The position numbers and the translations under genes are program-made. Below, piece by piece: positions 8,512 to 16,982 of a DNA stretch of 64,000 nucleotides (within the stretch, counting starts at the first letter, position 1; each line of letters begins with the position of its first letter). This stretch comes from Parapusillimonas granuli. Its GTDB lineage: Bacteria; Pseudomonadota; Gammaproteobacteria; Burkholderiales; Burkholderiaceae_B. The stretch lies in the NCBI RefSeq assembly GCF_013416525.1, contig NZ_JACCEM010000014.1:23775-87774 (forward strand), written 5' to 3'. A model generated the notes under the pieces. It did not search any database, had not been told where the DNA came from, and worked only from the letters and a program-made list of their open reading frames with translations.

Positions 8512-8542
8512 TTGTTTTATAAGAAGAAATCTAGGGTACAAT
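8512..8542 (+). promoter_or_regulatory. putative sigma70 promoter for the Rieske oxygenase gene
   Basis: TTGTTT (8512-8517) and TACAAT (8537-8542) are separated by 19 bases, in an AT-rich stretch about 100 bases upstream of the ATG at 8645. Together with GC-rich sequence 8393-8500 this accounts for the divergent gap; I see no gene in it. Confidence 0.4.
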
Positions 8543-8644
8543 CCTACCTCCTTAAAATTTCATCGGCCAGTCCGTTTTTTTCTTCGCACCGGGAACACGA
8601 ATCGCATCGGGGGTTCTTCCGGTTTAATCATCGCGGGGGGAACC

Positions 8645-9796
8645 ATGACCGACATCGGTCGGGAAGCGCATTTTGCGCCGGCACAAACGCAGCTCAGCGT
8701 CAGCAGCTATTTTGACGAAGCCATTTTTGCTCGAGAGCAAGAATTCATTTTCAAGCAATCCGCCCTCTATGTGGGACACGAAAAATTCGTTCCCGAGGTC
8801 GGCGACTGGCACACCCTGCTCCAGGAGCGCGCCGGGCGCGCGCTCGTGCGCAATGCGGGCGGGGTTGAACTCATTTCCAATGTCTGCCGCCACCGGCAGG
8901 CCATCATGCTGGGCGGTGAGGCGGGGGACGTCTGCAGCACCCGGCTGGCCAGCGGCAACCTGCGCGACACCGGCGGCAACATCGTCTGCCCCGTGCATCG
9001 CTGGACCTACAACGACCAGGGCAGGCTGATCGGGGCGCCGCAGTTTCCCACGACGCCCTGCATGGACTTGCAGCGTTTCACGCTCAGGAACTGCCACGGG
9101 CTGCTGTTCGAGGGCCCGCGCGACCCCGCCAAAGACATGGCGGCGCTGTTCGAGCGCCCGGAATTCGACTTTTCCGAATACGTGCTCGACCACATCGAGG
9201 TCCACGAGTGCAACTACAACTGGAAGACCTTCATCGAGGTCTATCTGGAAGACTACCACGTCGCGCCTTTCCATCCCGGCCTGGGCCATTTCGTGACTTG
9301 CGACGACCTGACGTGGGAATTTTCGGGCTGGTACAGTTCGCAGCGGGTCGGCGTGAACAAGGCGCTGGCGCAGCCGGGCAGCGACGTCTACCGCAAGTGG
9401 CACGACAGGCTGCTGGAGTACCGCAGCGGCGACGCGCCGGACTTCGGCGCGGTCTGGGTCACGTATTTCCCGACGCACATGATCGAGCTCTATCCGCACG
9501 TGGTGGTGCTGTCGACGCTGCATCCGGTCTCGCCGCAAAAGACGGTGAACATCGTGGAGTTCTATTATCCGGAGGACATCGTGGCCTTCGAGCGGGAATT
9601 CGTCGAGGCGCAGCGCGCGGCCTACATGGAAACGGCGATCGAGGACGACGAGATCGCCGAACGCATGGATGCGGGCCGGAAGGCGCTGATGCTGCGCGGC
9701 ACCAGCGAGGCGGGGCCGTACCAGTCGCCCATGGAGGACGGCATGCGGCATTTCCATGAGTGGTACCGGAAGATGATGGGGCCGGTCGGGATTTGA
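8645..9796 (+). CDS. Rieske [2Fe-2S] aromatic ring-hydroxylating oxygenase, alpha subunit type
   Basis: A Rieske/non-heme-iron oxygenase alpha subunit (choline monooxygenase/phthalate dioxygenase superfamily) that would hydroxylate an organic substrate with electrons from a reductase not encoded nearby. It is 383 residues. The Rieske ligands are Cys81 and His83 (CRHRQ), Cys115 and His118 (CPVHRWTY). The mononuclear-iron His pair is His205 and His210 in LEDYHVAPFHPGL. The spacing His83 to Cys115 is 31 residues, well above the usual 15-18, because of an extra segment around GEAGDVCSTRLASGNLRD. The start ATG 8645 is preceded by GGGGGAACC. Substrate unknown. It is a single gene, convergent with the sulfurtransferase. 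Confidence 0.9.
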   Translation: MTDIGREAHFAPAQTQLSVSSYFDEAIFAREQEFIFKQSALYVGHEKFVPEVGDWHTLLQERAGRALVRNAGGVELISNVCRHRQAIMLGGEAGDVCSTRLASGNLRDTGGNIVCPVHRWTYNDQGRLIGAPQFPTTPCMDLQRFTLRNCHGLLFEGPRDPAKDMAALFERPEFDFSEYVLDHIEVHECNYNWKTFIEVYLEDYHVAPFHPGLGHFVTCDDLTWEFSGWYSSQRVGVNKALAQPGSDVYRKWHDRLLEYRSGDAPDFGAVWVTYFPTHMIELYPHVVVLSTLHPVSPQKTVNIVEFYYPEDIVAFEREFVEAQRAAYMETAIEDDEIAERMDAGRKALMLRGTSEAGPYQSPMEDGMRHFHEWYRKMMGPVGI

Positions 9797-9800
9797 TCGC

Positions 9801-9817
9801 CGGGGGCCGCGCCCCCG
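9801..9817. terminator. short GC hairpin between convergent genes
   Basis: CGGGGGC and GCCCCCG form a perfect 7-bp stem with a CGC loop in the 42-base gap between the Rieske gene and the sulfurtransferase. No T-run. Confidence 0.4.
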
Positions 9818-9838
9818 CCCCCGCCCCGGCCGATGCCG

Positions 9839-10711
9839 TCAGCCCTCTTGCCCGCGCGCCATCGGCCGCGAAGGGTCGCTGATCCATTCGCTCCAGGATC
9901 CATGATACAGAGCCGAGCCGCCCAGCCCCGCGAGTTCCATCGCGAACAGATTGTGGCAGGCCGTGATGCCCGACCCGCACTGATGGACCACCTGTTCGGG
10001 CTTGCGGCCGCCCAGCAACGCCAGGTATTCCTGCCGCAGCCGCTCCGCCGGCTTGAACCGGCAGTCCTCCTGGAGGTTCTCGGTGCTGGGCCGATTCAGG
10101 GCGCCCGGGATATGGCCCGCCACGGGGTCGATGGGTTCGTTCTCGCCGCGGTAGCGCTCGGCCGTGCGGGCGTCCAGCAGCGTGAACGACGGCTGGCTGA
10201 TGTTGGCCAGCACCGCCTGCGCGTCGACCGTGGGCATCGCCGGCTGGGGCGGCAGGCCCAGGCTTTGCAGCGCCTGCGCTTCCGTGACCGAAGGCGCGCG
10301 TTCGCCGGTTTCGACCTCGCCGCCCGCCTTCAGCCAGGCGTTCCAGCCGCCGTCCAGCACCCGCACGTGCTCGTGGCCCAGCCAGCGCAGCAGCCACCAC
10401 AGATGCGCGGCGAACATGCCGTTGCCGGCGTCATAGACCACCACCTGCGATTGGCGTGTCAAGCCTTGCGACCGCATCAAGGCGGCGAAATCCCGGCGTT
10501 CGGGCAAGGGGTGGCGGCCGTTGGAGCCCGTCTTGGGCGCCGACAATTCCGTTTCGTGGTCGAGATACAGCGCGCCGGGTATGTGGCCCTGCTGGTACGC
10601 CCGGCGCCCCGCTGAATGGTCGGAAAGATCGTGCCTGACGTCGAAAATCAGCCATCCCCGCGAGGAGAGGTTGTTGCGCAGGTCTTCTGCAGAGATCAAT
10701 AAGTTAGACAC
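9839..10711 (-). CDS. sseA: 3-mercaptopyruvate/thiosulfate sulfurtransferase (tandem rhodanese)
   Basis: Transfers sulfane sulfur from mercaptopyruvate or thiosulfate to an acceptor through a cysteine persulfide. It has two rhodanese domains: an inactive N-terminal one (FDVRHDL, GHIPGALYLD, YDAGNGMFAAHLWW) and a catalytic C-terminal one with CGSGITA, the loop signature of mercaptopyruvate sulfurtransferases. I place the start at the GTG at 10711 (VSNLLISAEDL), giving 290 residues: AGGAG lies 7 bases upstream at 10719-10723, while the upstream ATG at 10741 has no such site and would add only residues inside the neighbour's coding region. From GTG, the gene overlaps the end of the EamA gene by 8 bases, so the pair is likely coupled. 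The mercaptopyruvate preference is inferred from the loop. Confidence 0.87.
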   Translation of the reverse strand: MSNLLISAEDLRNNLSSRGWLIFDVRHDLSDHSAGRRAYQQGHIPGALYLDHETELSAPKTGSNGRHPLPERRDFAALMRSQGLTRQSQVVVYDAGNGMFAAHLWWLLRWLGHEHVRVLDGGWNAWLKAGGEVETGERAPSVTEAQALQSLGLPPQPAMPTVDAQAVLANISQPSFTLLDARTAERYRGENEPIDPVAGHIPGALNRPSTENLQEDCRFKPAERLRQEYLALLGGRKPEQVVHQCGSGITACHNLFAMELAGLGGSALYHGSWSEWISDPSRPMARGQEG

Positions 10712-11627
10712 GCCTGGTCTCCTGTGTTGCTGTTTCCGCACCGACCGGCTGCGCCTGCAGCGCGGTCTGCCCCCTCATGATACGGTCTTCGCTGTAGGTG
10801 CGCCAGATGGACAGCAGGCCCGAGGCGATGATCAGCGCCATGCCCGCCCAGGCGATGATGTCGGGCAGGTCGTCCCAGAATGCGATGCCCAGCAGCGCGG
10901 CGAAAATGATGGTCGTGTACTGCAGCGCGGCGGTCAGCAAGGCGGAGCCCAGGCCGAAGGCGCGGGTCATGGCCAGCTGCCCGACCAGGCCCTGCAGGCC
11001 CACGCCGATCAGCGCCAGCAGGGCGAGGCCGTCGATTTCGCGCGGCCCGTCGGCCGCGAAGCCGGCGAAGCCGGTAAAACAGACGAAACAGGAGAAAATG
11101 AACACGGTGCGCCACTCGGGTTCGCCCACCCTGCCCAGTTCGCGCACCTGCATCATGGCGACCGCCGACAAGGCTCCCGCGGCAAGACCCACGGCCGCGG
11201 GCAGCAGCTGGTCCTGCCCGATGCTGGGCCTGAGCACCGCGACCACGCCCAGGAAGCCCAGGACGACGGCCGCGATCCGGACGGGGTCGCGCTGCGTGCC
11301 GCCCCAGGCCAGCATCCAGCCGGCGATGAACAGCGGCGCGGTGTAGTTCAGGCTGACGGCCGTGGACAGCGGAAGATGGGAAATGGCGTAGAAACCCAGC
11401 CACATCGAGGTGACGCCCGATATGTTGCGCCAGAAGTGCAGCTTCCAGCTTTTGGGCCGCAGGCTGCGTTTAGTGAACAGGGTCCAAAAAAAAAGCAGGA
11501 GGACGGACGGGATGCCACGAAAGATGACGACGTAGGAAAGCGATGCCCCAAGCTCGTAGGCGACTTTTATGCAAGCCCCCATGCCAGCAAACATGACACT
11601 CGCCAGTAACATCCACAGAGACTGCAT
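10704..11627 (-). CDS. EamA/DMT-superfamily transporter
   Basis: A drug/metabolite transporter-superfamily permease of 307 residues with about ten hydrophobic segments in two EamA repeats (first from MQSLWMLLASVMFAGMG, second from VGLAAGALSAVAMMQVREL). Such proteins export amino acids, purines or other small metabolites across the inner membrane; the substrate cannot be read from sequence. It is divergent from htpX and upstream of the sulfurtransferase gene, which it overlaps by 8 bases, hinting at a sulfur-compound link, but that is only inference. Confidence 0.85.
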   Translation of the reverse strand: MQSLWMLLASVMFAGMGACIKVAYELGASLSYVVIFRGIPSVLLLFFWTLFTKRSLRPKSWKLHFWRNISGVTSMWLGFYAISHLPLSTAVSLNYTAPLFIAGWMLAWGGTQRDPVRIAAVVLGFLGVVAVLRPSIGQDQLLPAAVGLAAGALSAVAMMQVRELGRVGEPEWRTVFIFSCFVCFTGFAGFAADGPREIDGLALLALIGVGLQGLVGQLAMTRAFGLGSALLTAALQYTTIIFAALLGIAFWDDLPDIIAWAGMALIIASGLLSIWRTYSEDRIMRGQTALQAQPVGAETATQETRRV

Positions 11628-11713
11628 TTATATAGACCTGGACCGGTATTCGGATTAGTTTTTCGACCAGCCGATACTATACTCTGATGCCTGGATTTTT
11701 TTTGCCGCGCGGG

Positions 11714-11741
11714 CTTTGAAATCCGGAACCAGACCCTATAT
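11714..11741 (+). promoter_or_regulatory. htpX: sigma32-like heat-shock promoter of htpX
   Basis: CTTTGAAA (11714-11721), 12 bases, then CCCTATAT (11734-11741) closely matches the sigma32 consensus (CTTGAAA, CCCCATNT). It lies 48 bases upstream of the htpX ATG, fitting the known heat-shock control of this protease. Confidence 0.65.
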
Positions 11742-11788
11742 AAATAGTCCAATCTTTGGCTCGCATCGTCTCGGGATACACACATAAC

Positions 11789-12670
11789 ATGAAACGCATA
11801 TTCCTTTTCCTGCTCACCAACATCGCGGTCATGGTCGTGCTCAGCGCTTCCATGAACATACTGGGTGTCGGCCGCTACCTGACGGCCCAGGGGCTGGACA
11901 TGACGCAGCTCCTGGTCTTCTCGGCCATCATCGGCTTCACGGGCTCGATCATTTCGCTGCTCATGAGCAAATGGATGGCAAAGCAATCGACCGGCGCGCG
12001 GGTGATCGATCCGCAAGCGCCCGCCAACGCCCGGGAGGCCTGGCTGCTGGACACCGTCTACCAGCTGGCCGACCGCGCGGGCATCGGCCGTCCCGAAGTG
12101 GCCATCTATGAGGGCGCGCCCAATGCCTTCGCCACCGGGGCCTTCAAGAACGAGGCGCTGGTCGCGGTGTCGACCGGGCTGCTGGAAAGCATGACGGAAG
12201 AAGAAGTGGCCGCGGTCCTGGGCCACGAAGTCGCGCACGTCGCCAACGGCGACATGGTGACGCTCACTTTGATACAGGGCGTGGTCAACACCTTCGTCAT
12301 CTTCTTTGCGCGCATCGTGGGGTATTTCGTGGACCGGGTGGTCTTCAAGAACGAGCGCGACGTCGGCGCGGGCTATTACATTACGGTGATCGTCTGTGAA
12401 ATCGTCTTCGGTGTGCTGGCGTCCATCATCGTGGCCTGGTTCTCGCGCCAGCGGGAATACCGCGCCGATGCGGGTTCGGCCAGCCTGCTGGGCTCCCGCG
12501 AGCCGATGATCCGCGCACTGGCGCGGCTGGGCGGGGTCGAGGCGGGCGAACTGCCCAAGGCGATGCAGGCCTTCGGCATTTCGGGCGCCCGGTCGATCAG
12601 CGCGATGTTCGCTTCGCACCCGCCCATCGAGGCGCGCATTCACGCGCTTCAGGCCGCGCAGCGCATCTAG
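11789..12670 (+). CDS. htpX: membrane zinc metalloprotease HtpX
   Basis: Inner-membrane M48 metallopeptidase that, with FtsH, degrades misfolded membrane proteins. It is 293 residues. Two N-terminal membrane segments ([33 protein letters not shown]) precede the zinc motif HEVAH at 146-150; two more segments follow, and the third ligand Glu lies in [11 protein letters not shown]. The start is the ATG at 11789 ([11 protein letters not shown]), matching the family N-terminus; a longer upstream frame is not conserved. It is a single gene behind a sigma32-like promoter and followed by a strong hairpin. Confidence 0.96.
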   Translation: MKRIFLFLLTNIAVMVVLSASMNILGVGRYLTAQGLDMTQLLVFSAIIGFTGSIISLLMSKWMAKQSTGARVIDPQAPANAREAWLLDTVYQLADRAGIGRPEVAIYEGAPNAFATGAFKNEALVAVSTGLLESMTEEEVAAVLGHEVAHVANGDMVTLTLIQGVVNTFVIFFARIVGYFVDRVVFKNERDVGAGYYITVIVCEIVFGVLASIIVAWFSRQREYRADAGSASLLGSREPMIRALARLGGVEAGELPKAMQAFGISGARSISAMFASHPPIEARIHALQAAQRI

Positions 12671-12697
12671 GAAGCTTGGCGCGGCAGTCCCGCGAAG

Positions 12698-12733
12698 GGG
12701 GGGCGGGTGGCGGAACGAACGCTCCCGCCCCCC
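12698..12733. terminator. GC-rich hairpin after htpX
   Basis: GGGGGGCGGG (12698-12707) pairs with CCCGCCCCCC (12724-12733), a 10-bp stem with a 16-base loop, 27 bases after the htpX stop. It lacks a T-run. Confidence 0.5.
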
Positions 12734-12751
12734 GCCCCCGCCATATGTTCC

Positions 12752-12781
12752 TTGCGCCTACCCCTGTAAAAATGCTACTAT
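12752..12781 (+). promoter_or_regulatory. rpsF: putative sigma70 promoter of the rpsF operon
   Basis: TTGCGC (12752-12757) and TACTAT (12776-12781) with an 18-base spacer, about 115 bases upstream of rpsF; the leader between contains no gene. Confidence 0.5.
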
Positions 12782-12895
12782 TGCTGGTTTCTTGCTCGAC
12801 CGGTTTGGCAAATGTGTTTTGGCAAATGCGAAGCGCGGCGGGCTGACCCTTTCGGCATTTTCTTTGCCGGAAGCCATCCACAAGGAGTGTAGTTT

Positions 12896-13273
12896 ATGCG
12901 TCACTACGAAGTAGTGTTCATCGTGCATCCCGATCAAAGCGAGCAGGTGCCCGCCATGATCGAACGCTATCAGTCGGTCGTCACCGGCAATGGCGGCCAG
13001 GTTCACCGCCTGGAAGACTGGGGCCGCCGCCAGCTGGCATACCCCATCCAGAAGCTCGTCAAGGCGCACTACGTGTGCTTCAACATCGAATGCGGCCAGG
13101 CCGCCCTCGACGAACTCGAGCATTCTTTCCGCTACAACGACGCCATTTTGCGCCACCTCGTCATCAAGACCAAGAAAGCCCACACCACGCCTTCGGTCAT
13201 GATGAAATCGGTCGAGCGCGAAGAGGCCCGCAAGGCCAGCGCCGAAGCGGCAGCGGCGAACCAGCCGGAATAA
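12896..13273 (+). CDS. rpsF: 30S ribosomal protein S6
   Basis: Small-subunit protein that binds the central domain of 16S rRNA together with S18, which is encoded two genes downstream. It is 125 residues with the S6 opening [25 protein letters not shown] and [21 protein letters not shown]. The C-terminal tail is Glu/Ala-rich and extended beyond the fold, as in other proteobacteria. AAGGAGT stands before the ATG at 12896. First gene of rpsF-priB-rpsR-rplI. Confidence 0.98.
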   Translation: MRHYEVVFIVHPDQSEQVPAMIERYQSVVTGNGGQVHRLEDWGRRQLAYPIQKLVKAHYVCFNIECGQAALDELEHSFRYNDAILRHLVIKTKKAHTTPSVMMKSVEREEARKASAEAAAANQPE

Positions 13274-13292
13274 TCCGGTTCCCGGAAGCGAT

Positions 13293-13610
13293 GTGAACCA
13301 GGTCATCCTGACTGCGAACGCCTTCGAGGTCCAGCCGCTACGGTATACGCCGGCCGGCTTGCCCGCAGTGGAAATGATCCTGGAACACGCATCGGAAGTC
13401 CAGGAGGCCGGCCACGCGCGCCGCGTCGAAATGGTTCTTTCCGCGATCGCTCTCGGAGACGTCGCTTTGTTGCTGGCCGACACCCCCTTGGGGGCGTCCT
13501 TGTCGATACAGGGCTTTCTCGCCCCCTCGCGCAAGGGCTCCAGCAAGCTGGTGCTGCACATACAACAGGCGAACCGGGTTTTTTCAGGCGGTGCCAGCGC
13601 CGTCGTCTAG
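13293..13610 (+). CDS. priB: primosomal replication protein N (PriB)
   Basis: Single-stranded DNA-binding OB-fold protein that joins PriA and DnaT in restarting stalled replication forks. It is 105 residues, beginning [24 protein letters not shown], with the SSB-like core [27 protein letters not shown] split across strands. The start is a GTG at 13293; the ATG two bases earlier is immediately followed by a stop in its frame. Its place between rpsF and rpsR is the conserved betaproteobacterial arrangement. Confidence 0.94.
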   Translation: MNQVILTANAFEVQPLRYTPAGLPAVEMILEHASEVQEAGHARRVEMVLSAIALGDVALLLADTPLGASLSIQGFLAPSRKGSSKLVLHIQQANRVFSGGASAVV

Positions 13611-13704
13611 CGGAACTCATGGCAAATCAGCAGCGCAGGGGCGCATCGCCCCAGGCGCATGGAATATACGGCTCGGCTCGGTCCGGGCATTAAAGAGGCA
13701 CATC

Positions 13705-13977
13705 ATGGCTTACTTCAAGAAAGGCAAGGAAAAACGCAAGTTCACCCAACAGAATCCGCTGTTCAAGCGTCGCAAGTTCTGCCGCTTCACCGCGGCCAAC
13801 GTCGACGAAATCGACTACAAGGATCTGGACACCCTGCGTGATTTCATCCAGGAAAACGGCAAGATCATCCCTGCGCGTTTGACCGGCACCAAGGCTCACT
13901 ATCAGCGTCAGCTCGACACCGCCATCAAGCGCGCGCGCTTCCTGGCCCTGTTGCCCTACACTGACAACCACAACTAA
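13705..13977 (+). CDS. rpsR: 30S ribosomal protein S18
   Basis: Small-subunit protein, partner of S6 on the 16S platform. It is 90 residues, with [20 protein letters not shown] and the C-terminal [14 protein letters not shown] typical of S18. The start is the ATG at 13705, preceded by AGAGG; the frame is open further upstream but without similarity. The 94 bases between priB and rpsR hold no gene. Confidence 0.97.
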   Translation: MAYFKKGKEKRKFTQQNPLFKRRKFCRFTAANVDEIDYKDLDTLRDFIQENGKIIPARLTGTKAHYQRQLDTAIKRARFLALLPYTDNHN

Positions 13978-13993
13978 TCCGAGGCCTATCGTC

Positions 13994-14449
13994 ATGCAAG
14001 TCATTCTGCTCGAAAAAGTCATCAATCTGGGTAACCTCGGTGACGTCGTGCGCGTGCGCGACGGCTATGCCCGCAATTACCTGATTCCCCAGCGCATCGC
14101 CCGCCGCGCGACCGATGCCGCGCTCAAGGAATTCGAAGCGCGCCGCGCCGAACTGGAAAAAGCCCAGGCCGAAAAGCTTGCCGCCGCCCAATCGGTCGGC
14201 GAGAAGCTGAGCGGTCAAAGCATCACCATCACGCAAAAGGCGGGCGTCGACGGCCGTCTTTTCGGCTCGGTCACGACCATGGACATCGCCGCCGCGCTGG
14301 CTCAGGCCGGCTTTGCCGGCGTCGAAAAGACGCAAGTCCGCCTGCCCGACGGCGCGCTGAAGGCCGTTGGCGAATACCCGGTCCAGATCGCGCTGCACAC
14401 CGACGTGGTGGCCGACATCACCGTGGTGGTGCAAGGCGAAGTGGCCTGA
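13994..14449 (+). CDS. rplI: 50S ribosomal protein L9
   Basis: Large-subunit protein at the base of the L1 stalk. It is 151 residues, two domains joined by a long helix: N-terminal [32 protein letters not shown], helix [21 protein letters not shown], and C-terminal domain ending VALHTDV-like ([15 protein letters not shown]). It starts 16 bases after rpsR and is followed by a clear terminator. Confidence 0.98.
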   Translation: MQVILLEKVINLGNLGDVVRVRDGYARNYLIPQRIARRATDAALKEFEARRAELEKAQAEKLAAAQSVGEKLSGQSITITQKAGVDGRLFGSVTTMDIAAALAQAGFAGVEKTQVRLPDGALKAVGEYPVQIALHTDVVADITVVVQGEVA

Positions 14450-14506
14450 TCCGTCCTGCCTCCGTGGTACATTCCTTCACTTGAAGGCGATGCCGCGGCC
14501 GCAAGC

Positions 14507-14532
14507 AAAAAGCCGGCTCGCGCCGGCTTTTT
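14507..14532 (+). terminator. rho-independent terminator of the rpsF operon
   Basis: AAAAAGCCGGC and GCCGGCTTTTT form a perfect 11-bp stem with a TCGC loop and a T-run, 57 bases after rplI. Confidence 0.9.
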
Positions 14533-14566
14533 CCATTTGCTTTTCCTGTATTTGCCGGAGCCCGAA

Positions 14567-15949
14567 GTGGACAGCAAGAAGATGACCAACGACCCGCAGC
14601 TGGAGTATCTGCGCGTGCCGCCCCATTCGGTGGAGGCCGAGCAGTCCGTGCTGGGCGGCTTGCTGCTGGACAACAGCGCGTTCGACCGCGTGACCGACGT
14701 CCTGAACGAAGACGACTTCTATCGCTTCGACCACAAGATCATCTGGCACCACATCACCCGCCTGATCGGGCTGGCCCGGCCCGCCGACGTGGTGACCGTG
14801 AACGAGTCGCTGGCCAGCGCGGGCAAGGCCGAAGAAGTCGGCGGGCTGTCCTACCTGAACGCGCTGGCCCACAATACGCCTTCGGCGGCCAACATCCGCC
14901 GCTATGCCGAGATCGTCCGCGAGCGCTCCATGCTGCGCAAGCTGGTTTCGGTGGCCGACGAGATCGCCGCGGCGGCCTTCAACCCGCAGGGCAAGGAAGC
15001 CCGGCAATTGCTGGACGAAGCCGAATCCAGGGTGTTCCAGATCGCCCAGGAAGGCGCGCGCGGCGCCACCGGCTTCCAGGACATCCAGCCTTTGCTGACG
15101 CAGGTGGTCGAGCGCATCGACGAGCTCTACCACCGCGAAGGCGATTCCGACGTCACCGGCGTGCCGACGGGGTTCACCGACCTCGACCGCATGACTTCCG
15201 GCCTGCAGCCGGGCGACCTGGTCATCGTCGCGGGCCGCCCGTCCATGGGCAAGACCTCTTTCTCCATGAACATCGGCGAGCACGTGGCGATCGAGCAGGG
15301 GCTGCCGGTGGCGGTGTTCTCCATGGAAATGGGCGCGGTGCAGCTGGCCATGCGCATGGTCGGCTCCGTGGGCATGCTGGACCAGCACCGCATGCGCACG
15401 GGCAAGCTCACCGCCGACGACTGGCCGCGGCTGACCCATGCCGTGCAGCAGGTGCAGGAAGCGCAGATCTACATCGACGAGACCCCGGCGCTGTCCTCCA
15501 TGGAAGTCCGGGCGCGCGCCAGGCGGCTGGCGCGCCAGTGCGGCCAGCTGGGCCTGATCATCATCGACTACATGCAGCTCATGTCCGCCAGTTCGGCCGG
15601 CGAGAACCGGGCGACCGAAATTTCCGAGATCAGCCGCTCGCTGAAGGGCCTGGCCAAGGAGCTGAACTGCCCGCTGATCGCCTTGTCGCAGCTGAACCGC
15701 AGCCTGGAGCAGCGGCCCAACAAGCGCCCCGTGATGAGCGATCTGCGCGAATCCGGCGCCATCGAACAGGACGCCGACCTGATCCTGTTCATCTATCGCG
15801 ACGAAGTCTACAACCCGGATTCCCCCGACAAGGGCACGGCCGAGATCATCATCGGCAAGCAGCGCAACGGTCCCATCGGAACCGTGCGCCTGACTTTCCA
15901 GGGCTCGAGCACCCGCTTCCTGAATTTCACCTCGGGCATGGGCGGCTAG
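14567..15949 (+). CDS. dnaB: replicative DNA helicase DnaB
   Basis: Hexameric 5'-3' helicase that unwinds DNA at the replication fork and loads primase. It is 460 residues from the GTG at 14567. An N-terminal DnaB domain (VPPHSVEAEQSVLGGLLLD) leads to the RecA-like C-terminal domain with Walker A GRPSMGKTSF, the IIDYMQLM Walker B strand and the arginine-finger region SDLRESGAIEQDADLI. No intein is present. I prefer GTG 14567 because CGGAG lies 6 bases upstream; ATG 14582 (MTNDPQLEYL) is the alternative. Confidence 0.96.
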   Translation: MDSKKMTNDPQLEYLRVPPHSVEAEQSVLGGLLLDNSAFDRVTDVLNEDDFYRFDHKIIWHHITRLIGLARPADVVTVNESLASAGKAEEVGGLSYLNALAHNTPSAANIRRYAEIVRERSMLRKLVSVADEIAAAAFNPQGKEARQLLDEAESRVFQIAQEGARGATGFQDIQPLLTQVVERIDELYHREGDSDVTGVPTGFTDLDRMTSGLQPGDLVIVAGRPSMGKTSFSMNIGEHVAIEQGLPVAVFSMEMGAVQLAMRMVGSVGMLDQHRMRTGKLTADDWPRLTHAVQQVQEAQIYIDETPALSSMEVRARARRLARQCGQLGLIIIDYMQLMSASSAGENRATEISEISRSLKGLAKELNCPLIALSQLNRSLEQRPNKRPVMSDLRESGAIEQDADLILFIYRDEVYNPDSPDKGTAEIIIGKQRNGPIGTVRLTFQGSSTRFLNFTSGMGG

Positions 15950-15951
15950 GG

Positions 15952-15969
15952 CCCGCCAACGTTGGCGGG
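15952..15969. terminator. perfect 18-bp palindrome between dnaB and pdxA
   Basis: CCCGCCAAC directly abuts its reverse complement GTTGGCGGG, 2 bases after the dnaB stop and 3 bases from the pdxA stop. It likely folds as a terminator for both convergent genes, although there is no T-run. Confidence 0.5.
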
Positions 15970-15972
15970 GTG

Positions 15973-16980
15973 CTAAGCCAAGGGGCCCGGCCCCCGGGTC
16001 ATGCCGAGGGCCAGGTCGTACGCCGCGCGCAGCGACCCCGGGTCGGCGATGCCCCGCCCGGCGATGTCGAAGGCGGTGCCGTGGTCGACGCTGGTGCGCA
16101 CGAAGGGCAGGCCCACCGTCACGTTCACGCCTTCGTCCACGCCCAGGTACTTGACCGGTATCAGGCCCTGGTCGTGGTATTGCGCCACCACGATGTCGAA
16201 CTCGCCGCGCCGGGCGCGCATGAATATGGTGTCGCCCGGCCAGGGGCCGGTGGCGTCCACGCCTTCGCGGCGGGCCAGTTCAACGGCGGGGGCGATGATG
16301 TCCAGGTCTTCCCGGCCGAACCGGCCGTCTTCCCCGGCATGGGGGTTGAGCCCGGCGACCGCCACGCGGGGCGATGCGATCCCGGCCTGCCGGCAGGCGC
16401 GATGCGCCAGCCGTATGGTTTCGAGTTCGTTGTCGATGGTGATGAGTTCGCTGACGCGCCGCAAGGGCACGTGTATGGTGACCAGGATCACGCGCAATTC
16501 CTGGTTGGCCAGCATCATGGCATAGTGTTGCGTGCCGCTGCGCTCGGCCAGGATCTCGGTGTGGCCCGGGTAGTCGGCGCCGCCCGCCTGCATGGTCTTT
16601 TTATTGAGCGGAGCCGTCACGATGGCGCGCAGCTTGCCGGCCAGCGCGTCGTCGATGGCGTGGCAAAGGAATTCGTAGGCGGCCCGCCCGGCGCGCGGGT
16701 CGGGCCGGCCCGGAGGCAGGTCGGGCGGCAGGGCCTGCCAGCGGTTCAGCACCGGCACCGCGCCCGGCGCGCCGGTCGCGGCATCCGGCTCGCCGACGAG
16801 CTCGACCCGCAGCCTGCCCGCCAGGCCCAGCCGCGCGATGGCGGCGTCCAGGATGCCCGCGTCGCCATAGACGACGGAAGGATGGGGCAGGCCGCCGTCG
16901 AACAGCTTGGCGATGATTTCCGGGCCTATGCCGGCGGCGTCGCCCATGGTGATGCCGATGGGCCCGCTGGGCGCGTCCAT
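15973..16980 (-). CDS. pdxA: 4-hydroxythreonine-4-phosphate dehydrogenase
   Basis: NAD-dependent oxidation of 4-phosphohydroxy-threonine in DXP-dependent pyridoxal phosphate synthesis; its co-substrate route uses DXP made by Dxs, also in this window. It is 335 residues, with the opening IGITMGDAAGIGPEI, PLNKKTMQAGGADYPGHTE (the metal-binding His region), GLNPHAGEDGRFGREDLDII and QYHDQGLIPVKYLG. The start ATG at 16980 is 2 bases after the phoH stop, suggesting coupling. Confidence 0.96.
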   Translation of the reverse strand: MDAPSGPIGITMGDAAGIGPEIIAKLFDGGLPHPSVVYGDAGILDAAIARLGLAGRLRVELVGEPDAATGAPGAVPVLNRWQALPPDLPPGRPDPRAGRAAYEFLCHAIDDALAGKLRAIVTAPLNKKTMQAGGADYPGHTEILAERSGTQHYAMMLANQELRVILVTIHVPLRRVSELITIDNELETIRLAHRACRQAGIASPRVAVAGLNPHAGEDGRFGREDLDIIAPAVELARREGVDATGPWPGDTIFMRARRGEFDIVVAQYHDQGLIPVKYLGVDEGVNVTVGLPFVRTSVDHGTAFDIAGRGIADPGSLRAAYDLALGMTRGPGPLA

Positions 16981-16982
16981 GC

